64,000 bases of DNA, taken from contig BCJJ01000013.1 of the NCBI GenBank assembly GCA_039545355.1, positions 434,001-498,000 on the forward strand, in the 5' to 3' direction. This DNA is from Trichosporon coremiiforme. Its lineage: Eukaryota > Basidiomycota > Tremellomycetes > Trichosporonales > Trichosporonaceae. How positions within the stretch are numbered: position 1 is the first letter of the stretch; every line of letters begins with the position of its first letter. Below the pieces are notes generated by a model, which saw nothing but the letters and a program-made list of their open reading frames with translations, was not told the origin of the DNA and made no database searches. Of this stretch, positions 22,346-31,467 are shown one piece after another. The position numbers and the translations under genes were made by a program.

Positions 22346-24808
22346 ATGAGCGAAGGGATTCCCTCGACGCTGCTGCGGCACTTCGACGTGTCAGCGCCGT
22401 ACCCGCGCGCAGACGACATCAGCGCGCGGCGCCCGACCTACCCCCAGGGGCAGCTGTTCTTCGATCGCCTCCTCGCGCTCGCGGACACGAACACGCCGTC
22501 GACGGACTGGGCCGCGCTGTATCCCCCGACATCACCTAGTGCTCAGCGCAAGCTGCTGCAGGCTATCCACGAGCTGCCCGTCGATCGGCTTAAGCGCGAT
22601 TGCTTCATCTACTACCTCCTCAAGGATCTCGACAACAATAGCGCCTTGGACATGGACGTGGATGGTTCGCGGGCGGCGTCCCCATCGACGCCCTCCTCAA
22701 AGGCGGCTCAGTGGGCACGCCGGCGCTGCATCCCTCGCGCTTGGCGCACGCTCATGGACGGATACTGGGCGCTGGACCACGGGGAGTGGGCTCTTGCTGT
22801 CGAAGCGCTGACCGACCCGGCCATCTTCGACGTCAACTTCCTCCCCGACATTGTTGCCGCGCTTGTGACGCTTGTGCCGGCGCCGCAGGCTCTGGAGCTT
22901 GTTCACACGCTCCTTTCCGTTCGCCCGCCCTCGTCGCAGGATGCCACCGACGCTGCACTCCTTGCAGCCGCCAACTTCGGCATGCTTGCGGCATTCACGC
23001 GGATTCGTGCGCAGGCGCCTGGCGAACGGGCTCGCTCCCGCGAGGCTGTGTGGTGCTGGGCTCTCGGAGCTCCCCGCAGTCCGGCTGGTGCGGGAGCGCA
23101 CACTGCGCAGCCTCGTGCTCTGAAGGAGCTCCTCCACCTCGTCCTCAGTGATGAGGAGCACGCGCACCTCGTGCACTTCCTGGCGCACCCGCCGCGCGAC
23201 GTGCCGGCGCCGGCGCGCTCGCTCCTGCACGACCTGGTTACGCTCCGCCTGATCCACGCAGGCAAGTACGAGGAGACGCTCGCGCTCGACAAGGAGCTGA
23301 GCGAGGCGGGTGCGGATCGCCAGCGCCGCCGCGAGATGGTCCGCGAGTTCATCGACATCCTCCCTGCTGCCCAGCGCCGCATCCTCCTCGGTGACCAGGG
23401 CGAGAAAGACTGGGTCGTCGTCGAGACCGAGGACAGCCAACCCGAGCAGCAGCAACAGGCACCGAAGGCGCTTCCCGCTCCCGCTCAAGAGTCGACAAAG
23501 TCTACCGAGCCGTCAACACCAGCGCCCATCGCCGCCCCTACCCCCGTTCGCCCCAGTCTCGCAACCCGTGTGCTCGGCACACCCCAGCGACCCAGTTCTG
23601 GCTTCGGTGGGCCGCCTCGCTTCGCCGAGTCCCCCCGTATTCCGCCACCGTCGACGGCCGCCAGCGTTGCAGGCGGTAGCGCTGCCCCGCCCAGCGTAGG
23701 AGGCAGCCAGCGTAGCGCGAGCATGCGCAGCCCGTCGCCTCCGCGCGCTTCGCCGCCGCGTCGTGCCTCGCTGACCATGGTTGCCTCGCCCTTCCACCCC
23801 CCCGTTACCTCTCGCCCGACGCCGGCGAAGAAGCAGCCGAAGCGTATCCTGGACGACGAGGGACCGTCCCGCCGCAGTGCTCGAGCGTCGGCTACGCCTG
23901 CTCGCTCGACGCCTTTGCGTGCCAGCCGGCGCTCGCCATCGCCGACCCCAACGGCCAGCGAGATGGACGTCGACGAGCACTCCGGTGATGAGACGGAGAA
24001 GGAGGACACGCCCCAGCCGCTGATGATTGAGGACGAGCCCGAACCCCTGCTCATCAAGGACGGTCCTGCTCCGAAGCTCATCAAGGACGAGGACATGAGC
24101 GACGTCGAGGACGAGCAGCCGCGCCTGCGCCGCTCAACTCGTCTCAGCGAGCCACCCGAAGAGGGCCCGAGCGGACGGTACAACCTGCGCGCACCAAGCG
24201 AGGCGCCCTCCGAGCCCGTCATCCACGAAGATGAGGCGCTCGTGCCGGTGCCGAAGCCCCGATCGCGCCGCGTCGTCAAGCCCGCCGCGCCGCCGAAGCG
24301 CTCCACGCGAGCTTCCTCGCGCGCATCTACCGTCGAGCCGGATGTACTCGAGGAGGAGGAGATGCCCCCGCCGCGCATTCCTGGTGCTTTCGAGCCTGAG
24401 CCGAAGAAGACAATCAAGGCTAAGACCACGAAGAAGGCGACTACGACCAAGACGACGACCAAGGCGAAGACGACCAAGGCAGCCGCGAAGAAGGACGAGC
24501 CCAAGGACGCGAAGGTGGAGACGCCGGCGTCCACCCGCCGTTCGGCTGCCAAGGCTGCCTTAGACGACCCGGAGGATAAGGGCGCGACGCGGGGCAAGGC
24601 GCGTCCGAAGCGGACGACTCGTGCGCAGAGCGTCGCGTCCTCTGTCGCCGAGGACGACGAGGAGGCGACCCCGCGCCGTGCCCGCCGCACTGCTGCCAGC
24701 GAACGCGGAAGCCCCACGCCTAGCGGTTCTAGCTCGACTGCTAGCCCGACCAGGCGCCGGACGCGGGCGGCGGCTCCCACCAGCCGAGTTACCCGGTCGC
24801 GCAAGTAG
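22346..24808 (+). CDS. ELYS-like nuclear pore assembly protein
   Basis: A single exon of 820 residues. Residues about 20-340 are an all-helical region resembling the ELYS-like domain of nuclear pore assembly factors (for example VDRLKRDCFIYYLLKDL, then RRCIPRAWRTLMDGYWALDH and GEWALAVEALTDP). Residues 370-820 are low-complexity, rich in Ser, Pro, Thr, Arg and Lys. They contain repeated acidic clauses of the type LIKDE, several RRSTR/RYNLR motifs, a Lys/Thr block (about residues 690-720) and Arg-rich ends that could bind DNA like AT-hooks. The family links nucleoporins to chromatin; fungal versions are often short. ATG 22346 is the first in the frame and precedes the domain. It is convergent with SAR1. 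The long antisense frames over this gene are a by-product of its codon bias. Confidence 0.8.
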   Translation: MSEGIPSTLLRHFDVSAPYPRADDISARRPTYPQGQLFFDRLLALADTNTPSTDWAALYPPTSPSAQRKLLQAIHELPVDRLKRDCFIYYLLKDLDNNSALDMDVDGSRAASPSTPSSKAAQWARRRCIPRAWRTLMDGYWALDHGEWALAVEALTDPAIFDVNFLPDIVAALVTLVPAPQALELVHTLLSVRPPSSQDATDAALLAAANFGMLAAFTRIRAQAPGERARSREAVWCWALGAPRSPAGAGAHTAQPRALKELLHLVLSDEEHAHLVHFLAHPPRDVPAPARSLLHDLVTLRLIHAGKYEETLALDKELSEAGADRQRRREMVREFIDILPAAQRRILLGDQGEKDWVVVETEDSQPEQQQQAPKALPAPAQESTKSTEPSTPAPIAAPTPVRPSLATRVLGTPQRPSSGFGGPPRFAESPRIPPPSTAASVAGGSAAPPSVGGSQRSASMRSPSPPRASPPRRASLTMVASPFHPPVTSRPTPAKKQPKRILDDEGPSRRSARASATPARSTPLRASRRSPSPTPTASEMDVDEHSGDETEKEDTPQPLMIEDEPEPLLIKDGPAPKLIKDEDMSDVEDEQPRLRRSTRLSEPPEEGPSGRYNLRAPSEAPSEPVIHEDEALVPVPKPRSRRVVKPAAPPKRSTRASSRASTVEPDVLEEEEMPPPRIPGAFEPEPKKTIKAKTTKKATTTKTTTKAKTTKAAAKKDEPKDAKVETPASTRRSAAKAALDDPEDKGATRGKARPKRTTRAQSVASSVAEDDEEATPRRARRTAASERGSPTPSGSSSTASPTRRRTRAAAPTSRVTRSRK

Positions 24809-25045
24809 ACTAGTACGCCACACCCCGCACTCTAGCGTCACCACTCAGACGTTCCGGGAATGACAGTGCAGCAAACCAGGTAGTAGAGGATTGTAAGACC
24901 ACGGCGAAGGAAGAGAAAATGGGAGATGTAATTTTTGCATAAATAATCGTAGCGTCCTCTAGAGAGTCACAGCACATCTCGAATGCATGTTAGAGGGTAT
25001 GGAAAGCTTAAACACGAGGAGCTACGGTCGGAGTAGCAGGCTAGA

Positions 25046-26288
25046 TTAAATCTGCGGGTCAGTTCTCGCCAGACCAAGAAAGCTCACGTATTGAGAGAGC
25101 CAGCGGAAGCCCTCGCCGTAGCCCTGGCGCATGACGACGGAGCACATGAAGACCTCGATGGGGCGGATGTCCCGGAGAGGGACCTTTCCCTTGCCCGTGG
25201 TTTGGTAGAGGCCGAGCTGGTGGCGAAGCTCCTCCTCCGAGACGGCGCCGGGGGCGTCGATCTTGTTGCCGAGGATGAGGAAGGGAACGTTGGCGAGCTG
25301 CTCGATCGAGACTGGGACAGTGTCAGCGTCATGACCATCGCGCGCACGCCATGTGCCCTCGTGCAGCCTTTTCTGTTCGGAAGGACGGAATGTCCAGGGC
25401 TGGGCGTGCACAGACGCCAGATAAGAGACAAACGGCGGATTTTGAGTACTCTCGCCCGGCGTCTTGCTCTGCTCGCCACAGGTCAAACTTACGAAGCGAG
25501 TCGAGCTCAGCCTTGCTCTCGGGGAAGCGCTCAACATCGGCGGCGTCGACGAGGAAGACGATGCCGTCAACCTCGGGGAAGTACTCGCGCCACAGGCGAC
25601 GGGCCTGCATGTGTCCACCGAGGTCGTAGGTGGTGAAGCGCACGTTGCCGATAGCGAGCTCCTCCGAGGTGGGGTGAAGGGTCGGCTGGAGGGTGGCGAG
25701 ACGGTCGTTCTTGAGCATGTGAAGGAGGGTCTGCCTGCGTCAGCTTGCGTGTGCGCGATCACTCGAGGCGCAGCAGGAGATCTGGAGGATGTATCTCGGG
25801 TATCTGCGCGGCGCAGCGGACCGGAGAAGCAAGACGCAGCTGTCACGAGCGAGCTGATCGATGCGTGTGACGTGTTCCGGGCGCCGAGTGGCGACACTGC
25901 GCGCAAGAAACAATGGCACTCACAGTCTTTCCGGCGTTGTCGAGGCCGAGGAACAGGAGCTTGGCATCTGGTCATCGTCAGTGTCTGCGCGCGGTGTGCG
26001 ATGGATTCGGACTGTGACATCAGATACGCACTCTTGTTCATGAGGCCTGCGGGAATCAGTTTCGCCTCAACGATGCAGTTAGCTACTCACCGAGCTGGGC
26101 CAGGACATCCCAGAACCAGTTCTGTCGTTAGCAGTGCTCAACATCCAGCCGGCGGAGGGAGGACAAAGTGCGGCAGCGTTGGGCGCGTCGGGCTGGATAT
26201 CGAGGCTGATTTCGCGCTCTGTCGTTGCTTCCAACGCTGTCGCGTCCATCACCGGCAAGCGAGGTGGCGAACGCACAAGGATGAACAT
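25046..26288 (-). CDS. SAR1: SAR1 small GTPase of the COPII coat
   Basis: Seven exons on the minus strand: 26288-26277, 26121-26091, 26046-26032, 25967-25924, 25730-25493, 25311-25088 and 25051-25046. They join in phase to 189 residues, the normal SAR1 length. The protein starts MFILNWFWDVL (amphipathic N-terminal helix that inserts in the ER membrane) and has the P-loop GLDNAGKT (27-34), DLGGH (70-74), NKID (129-132) and the end WLSQYI. SAR1-GTP recruits Sec23/24 at ER exit sites. Exon 1 encodes only four residues, exon 3 is 15 nt, and the last coding exon is just ATT TAA. Reading through the last 36-nt intron instead would give a 12-residue tail ([12 protein letters not shown]) before the same Ile and stop, which is not expected for SAR1. 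It is convergent with the ELYS-like gene and divergent from the LOG gene. Confidence 0.97.
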
Positions 26289-26820
26289 GATTGCTGCTTG
26301 GCGGTGTCGTGGAAAGAGGCGTGAAGGGGTTGGAACTTAGGTCGTAATAAAAAAGCGGAAGATGATGGAGGGAGAGGAAGAAATGTCGAGCGAGCGAGGG
26401 AGAGCCAGTGCCAGCGGAACCAGGGAAGGACATGATCGCGCGCAGTGGGTTGTACGCTGCGCTGCGCCGCGCCCGCCCCCACCGCACCTGGCCCAGCCAG
26501 CCCAGCCCTCCGCGGTGCAAAGGTACGGCGCGGCCAGCTATCGTGGCAAGGGATCGTCGCTCACCGTGGGAGACTTTTGGGTCCTCTATTCCACGTGGGG
26601 GCTTTGCCTCCGAACGCTCACTGGATCGAACGTTTCTGTGGCGATTGGTGGCCGTCGCCGGGGGCGTTCCGAGCTTGTGGAGTCCCCGCGGCAATCCCTA
26701 TGGAGAAGTTGACTCGGACGCTGCCTGACATCTCGCCTTCCCTCTCCGTCCTTGCTCGTTATCTGCATCTCTCGGTGCAGCACTTAGACCACCTTAGACT
26801 TACTCTAGACACCAGCGACC
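26289..26820. promoter_or_regulatory. Divergent promoter region, SAR1 / LOG-family gene
   Basis: 532 bp between two start codons pointing away from each other. The part near 26345-26400 is A/G-rich on the plus strand, that is pyrimidine-rich for SAR1. The part near 26720-26800 is C/T-rich for the LOG gene. No coding exon is supported. Confidence 0.45.
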
Positions 26821-27805
26821 ATGTCTCTTCCCGAGGGCTCCACGCCCGTTTGCGTTTTGTAAGCAGGCTACAGTTGAAAAAGGGAGCATGGACTGACACC
26901 CCAGCTGCGCCTCGTCTCCCGGTGACAGCGCCGTGTACTCTACTGCCGCCGCCAGCGTCGGCATCGCCCTCGCGAAGAACGGCTACCCGCTAGTTTATGG
27001 TGGCGGACGCCGTGGTCTGATGGGTAGGTTCTGCTCTGCCAGCGAGATCGACGAGCCTGGGTGAATCGAGCTAACTTGCAGGTGTCGTCTCGTCCTCTGC
27101 TCTTGAGGCTGGTGGTCGCGTCCACGGCATCCTTCCCCGCGCCCTCATGGCGCGAGCGAGCGAGCACACCCCGACCCCCTCTCGTGACCCTTCTTCTCAG
27201 CCGGCCGTCTCCGCCGAGGGTGTCGGCCAGGACCTTTTGGCGGACACGCATGGCGGTCTCCTGAGCATGGAGGTGGTCGGAAGCATGCACGAGCGCAAGG
27301 CGAAGATGGCCTCTCTGTCGACGGGCGGCTTCGTCGTGCTTCCTGGAGGCTACGGGACGTTTGAGGAGCTGCTCGAGATGGTGACCTGGAACCAGATCGG
27401 TATGCACTCTCTCCCTGTAGTCGTGCTCAACGTGAAGAACTTCTACACGCCCCTCCGCGCCTTGCTCGAGGGCGGCGCCGAGTCCGGATTCATCAAGAAG
27501 GAGAACCTGAGCCTGCTCAAGATTGTCGACCTCCCTGGCGGCGCGGAGGCGAACGCGGATGAGGGTCGCGCCGAGGAGTGGGGAGAGGTTGCGATCAAGG
27601 CGCTGAAGGAGTGGGACATCCCGGTGAGTTGCGAGCCGCGAGCGATGGCGAATTGGCAAGAGAGAGCTTGGAAGCGAGCTGCGAGGATAAGTTCGTAAGC
27701 TAACGACAGACCGGAGCCGGCTACGGCTTCAAGTGGGACGACGTGAAAGCCTCGGACCTGGGCCTCAAGCCGAACGGCGCGAACGGAACTCAGGCGAGCA
27801 CTTAA
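26821..27805 (+). CDS. LOG-family (lysine-decarboxylase-like fold) phosphoribohydrolase
   Basis: Exons 26821-26858, 26905-27023, 27082-27623 and 27710-27805 give 264 residues. The Rossmann-like LOG family cleaves ribose phosphate from nucleoside monophosphates, best known for releasing free cytokinin bases in plants and some microbes. Visible hallmarks are the N-terminal VCVFCASSPG, YGGGRRGLMG (about 44-53), the helix SMHERKAKM, and the signature PGGYGTFEELLE (from residue 140) that carries catalytic residues. An insert near residues 73-100 rich in Pro, Ser and Thr is unusual. The physiological substrate in fungi is unclear. The gene is followed after 33 bp by a class IV PLP enzyme without its own ATG, and the last LOG exon holds a phase-0 GTGAAA that could splice into it. 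Confidence 0.88.
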
Positions 27806-27823
27806 TCATCTTAATATGCATAA

Positions 27824-28600
27824 TTGACACTGGTACAGTCTGTCGCCACGAGCACACCAACGAGCAACTCCGATGTGTCCCTCTTCACGACGGGCCGGTA
27901 CACCTACGTCTCTTCCAGGCCATTGACTACGGATGCTGTCCCGCTGTGGGAGTACCATGTCCGCCGCCTGCGTACCGCGCACGCTCACTTCGTTGCGAAT
28001 GATGCCAGCTGGGGAACGTACCCTGGCGACGAGGCCGTCTGGGCCGCAGTCCACTCCGCCCTCGAAACTCTTCAGCCAAGCGACGGCAAGTCGGACTGGC
28101 GAGTGCGCATTGTCATGTCTCGACCCTCCTCTGGCGACGTTGCCTCTCTCCGCGTCGAGACGCCCCAGGCCGCCCTGCCCCCATTCACGCTGCGCATCAC
28201 CGACTGCCTGTTCCGGCGCAAGTTCTGGATTGACAGTGTCTCGACGCCGGCACCGAAGGGTAGTGAGGTGAATCTGAGGCGATACAAAACGACGAGGAGG
28301 GAGGTGTACGAGGCCGCTCAGGCGCGGTTTGCGGACAAGGAGGCGCATGCCGAGGTCCTGCTTTGGGATGAGAGCGGGGAGGCGCTTGAAGGGACGACGA
28401 GTAACTTTGCGGTCCTCACGCAGGGCAGCTGGGTTACGCCTAGGAGTCGCGATATTCTTCCCGGAACTGCGAGGGCGGCGCTCCTCGATGCTGGCGAGAT
28501 TAAGGAAGTGGATCGGATCTCCGTGGACGAGGTGAAGATGGCGGAGAGAGTGGTCTGCTTCAATGGGCTCCGTGGGGTGTGGGAGGCGGAGTTGCTGTAG
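27824..28600 (+). CDS. Class IV PLP enzyme, aminodeoxychorismate lyase-like (start unresolved)
   Basis: The open frame encodes a complete fold-type IV aminotransferase/4-amino-4-deoxychorismate lyase-like domain. It has an N-terminal FTTGRYTYVSSRPL strand, a Lys in RRYKTTRRE that fits the PLP-binding lysine, and the C-terminal pattern LLWDESGEALEGTTSNFAV, then ILPGTARAALLDAG and CFNGLRGVWEAELL. Aminodeoxychorismate lyase makes p-aminobenzoate for folate; a D-amino-acid or branched-chain transaminase is possible. No in-frame ATG exists before the conserved region. The given start is the TTG that opens the frame. Upstream of TCT GTC (27839) the sequence reads AATTGACACTGGTACAG, a good branch site plus acceptor, so the true exon probably begins at 27839 and its 5' exon lies inside the LOG gene. 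It is convergent with the PQ-loop gene 121 bp away. Confidence 0.75.
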   Translation: MTLVQSVATSTPTSNSDVSLFTTGRYTYVSSRPLTTDAVPLWEYHVRRLRTAHAHFVANDASWGTYPGDEAVWAAVHSALETLQPSDGKSDWRVRIVMSRPSSGDVASLRVETPQAALPPFTLRITDCLFRRKFWIDSVSTPAPKGSEVNLRRYKTTRREVYEAAQARFADKEAHAEVLLWDESGEALEGTTSNFAVLTQGSWVTPRSRDILPGTARAALLDAGEIKEVDRISVDEVKMAERVVCFNGLRGVWEAELL

Positions 28601-28721
28601 ATGTACAATATGCATTGGGTCGTGACTTTCATGCTACCGTGCTACTGCGTGATACACCCTACTTCGTGTTGGCGCTTTCCGCGCTCTGCCCTCGTTACTC
28701 CCCGTACTCACTACGCTCGGC

Positions 28722-30855
28722 TCATCCCTCGGGAAGCACTGGGCTGGTAGGGCTCGTTGTCCACTCCCCCCGCTCGTCTCCCAGCGTCATCTCTAACCCT
28801 AACATCCTCTTCTGCGGACTGCTAGTGGGCGAGACGACGCTGCTCCCGGTCGCGCTGTGTATCTGCGCGCTCTGGTACCCTGGGCTGTGGTAGTGAGGAT
28901 CTGTGTGGGACCTCCTGTGGTGATGGGCGAGGAGGGGTCGGCGCTCACCGTCCTCGGGGTGTCGGGAGCGGGAACGACCGAAACTCGCATACGTCCTCGA
29001 GCGCCGGGGAGGGCGGACGTGAGGCTCCTTTGGACGGTTCTTCCCGTACACGAGCGACTGGATCATGATCGTCAGGTCGAAGACGAGCGTGCCGCCCGAG
29101 CCGAGGAGGTACGGCAGCGCGCGGAAGAGGTAGTGGATCTGCTCGTCGGGCGCGACGGGCGCAACGAGGATGGACAGCACGTAGAAGATGTTGCCGCAGA
29201 ACGCCATCAGGAACAGCAGCATTGACAGTCCCTCAACACTTCTCCGTTGGAACTGCGGTTAGCTAGAGCTATCAGTGTCGTCGCAGCTTACGTTCTTCCA
29301 GATCTGCGGCAGCCGGCTCGTCAGATACATCGTTGTGCAGATCCAAGCGCTCACGCGCCCGATTAACTCGCGGATGTTGATGGGTTCCGGCTTATGCGGG
29401 CCACCAGGCTTTTCGTCGTCAGCTTTATCATCGCCGCGACCGCCACCCGAGTGTGAGCTGTTCGCGAACGTAACCACTGTTGTCGAGGCGTCGTAAAGGC
29501 TGGGTAGCGGTGCGGGGTACATCGGCTGCCACCATGGGTAGCTCGTCATCTCCGCTTCGCTCGCAATCGGCACGACGTGGCCACCGGCACTCGATGCTGC
29601 TCCATATCCCGTCGAAGTTGCGCGCATGAAGATGAATCCAAGACCCATGAAGGCAACGCCTGCCGCTCGTTTGCCCGTTCCATGCGCGCGGACGGACTGG
29701 CTGCGCGAGTGACGCTTCGGTGGCCGTCGGAGCTCGGGGAGCTGGGACTCAAGCGTGTCGGGTGTCTGGGAGCCGGACGCGATATCCGATATTCTCGTGA
29801 GCGATCGTCCGCGATCGTCGTTCGAGAGCCAGCTCGAGCTCCGGGGCGGCCGGGAAGGCAGGACGAGGCTTCGTGTCATACGATGATGGTTGGTTCTTGT
29901 GTCATCATCCTCTTCTTCCGAGTACTGCGAGGAGCTGACGCTTCCGCGGATGTGTTCTGTGCTGCTCGAAGCATCCGGAGGCAGCGTATGGTGGTGTCGA
30001 GGCCGTCCTCGGCCGGAACTGCCGCGACGGCTGATACGTTCTGCTGCTCGCGCCACGTCCAGCGCCGCAGCGTACATCGCCTCAGCACTGTCGACGGGTG
30101 GGGCGCATGGCGCAGTGCGCGCGTGGCCCTTGCCTGATCCACCTCGCCGCGGAAGGATCGGCGAGTGGTGTTCCGAGTATGACGAGGTTCTTCGCGGTAG
30201 GATCAGCGACGTTCGCGGACTCGCGGTCATTGACTCGGGTTGCGGCGGCGGTTTCGTCTTCGGCGCATAGTAGAAGTACTGCCCCACGAGGGTCACGTCG
30301 ACGAACACAAAGTAGGTCGCGAGGTAAGTCTGAGGGAGGCGTTAGTGTCTGACATAGCGTCGCGATAAGAGTTTGTTTGGAGCCAGCCTTATCGCGCCGG
30401 GCCCCAGTGATGAAACAGTTGGCACCGCCGGACCGCCCGTTCCGCTAGGTTTGCCACTGCGCGTTGTCCAACTCACCTGGAACGGCAGCTGGTCCGTCAG
30501 AACGCACCCGATAAGGTTGGTGACGTCTCCTGCGAGGTAGTTAGCAGCATGCAAAGCGGTGATAACATACCAGCAAGCCAGTTGATCAAGAAAGGGAGCG
30601 AGAGACCGTCGCAGCTCTGCAGTTGCCAGTTCTTCACGACCTGCCTGTGGTAGCGTCAGTTCGTCGCTCTGTGTCATTCATCGTTCATCGTCCGAGCTCT
30701 TCTGGTGTTCTGGGGAAGGCGACGGTCTCGTCCGAAAAGGACCCAACTGTGATCGAAGCAACAGGGGAAGGAAGTACTTACGGGAACTGGGCGAGGAGCC
30801 AGCAGGCTATGCTCGCATAGCCAAAGAGGCTCGCGAGCGTAGCCCTGTCGATCAT
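28722..30855 (-). CDS. PQ-loop repeat membrane transporter (vacuolar cationic amino acid family)
   Basis: Exons on the minus strand: 30855-30782, 30644-30571, 30529-30477, 30329-29292 and 29252-28722, together 589 residues. The N-terminal half has the first PQ-loop unit (LLAQFPQVVKNW, then INWLAGDVTNLIGC and TYLATYFVFVDVTLVGQYFYY). A long Ser/Arg-rich cytosolic insert follows (about residues 85-290). The second PQ-loop (TSRLPQIWKNFQRRSVEGL) and the last helices (LLFLMAFCGNIFYVLSIL) complete the seven-helix fold. The Ypq/PQLC2/RTC2 type exports basic amino acids from vacuole or lysosome. The acceptor of exon 2 is the upstream CAG (giving Pro-Gln), because the next one breaks the frame. It is divergent from a VBA-type MFS gene. 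Confidence 0.92.
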
Positions 30856-31467
30856 GTAAGGTGGATAATACTGGCGGCGGAGAGGAGTGCGATATCAAGA
30901 TGGGGCAGGGTGTTGAATGGCTCGGCAAACACCAGGCAAGGAATGGCCACTGGGCTGGCTCTGGCTTTGGCTGAGAGTGATCGGCGGTCACCTGAGCACA
31001 GGCTCAACCTCACGGCTGTCGTTACGGTCACTGTGAGCGGGATCAATCTGCTTAGGAACCAATTAGGAATGCTAGATTAATGCTTGATTACCGTTCCGGT
31101 ATAGTCGCCGGTGTCGGCGCGGGGTGCGCCACCATCCTAGATGGCGTCGTGCTCGCGTAGCCAAATGTCGTATAAACTAAGTGCTCACTCAAGATCCGGA
31201 TATGCCCACTTGTTCTTCATTCGTCGTATCGGCCCGCCGTCCGTAATCGCGCGGCCCCAGCCCCCTCCTGTTCAGCTGCTTCTGTCGTTCCTATCCTTGT
31301 CTTAAATACGACAGTCCCAACTTTTCTTCTTTCTGGACTGTATCACCAACTTTGACTGCTCGTTTCAGCTCGGTCGATCTGGCTGCGACGCCCTTCTCGA
31401 CCTCTGCTTTCGGCACCAGATATCTCGGACTCCGCCACTCCACACTTGAACTGGTCCGACGACAACG
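30856..31467. promoter_or_regulatory. Divergent promoter region, PQ-loop / MFS transporter
   Basis: 612 bp between the start codons of two transporter genes. TATAAA occurs at 31171-31176 on the plus strand, and a C/T-rich leader (31200-31460) precedes the MFS gene. No coding exon is seen. Confidence 0.5.

Noticed and set aside
22697..24804. Long minus-strand frames (263 and 439 codons) over the ELYS-like gene.
   Set aside because: Antisense shadows of a GC-rich coding exon; the plus-strand frame has the domain and the sensible composition.
25464..26324. Plus-strand frame of 286 codons over SAR1.
   Set aside because: Antisense to SAR1 exons and introns; no domain.
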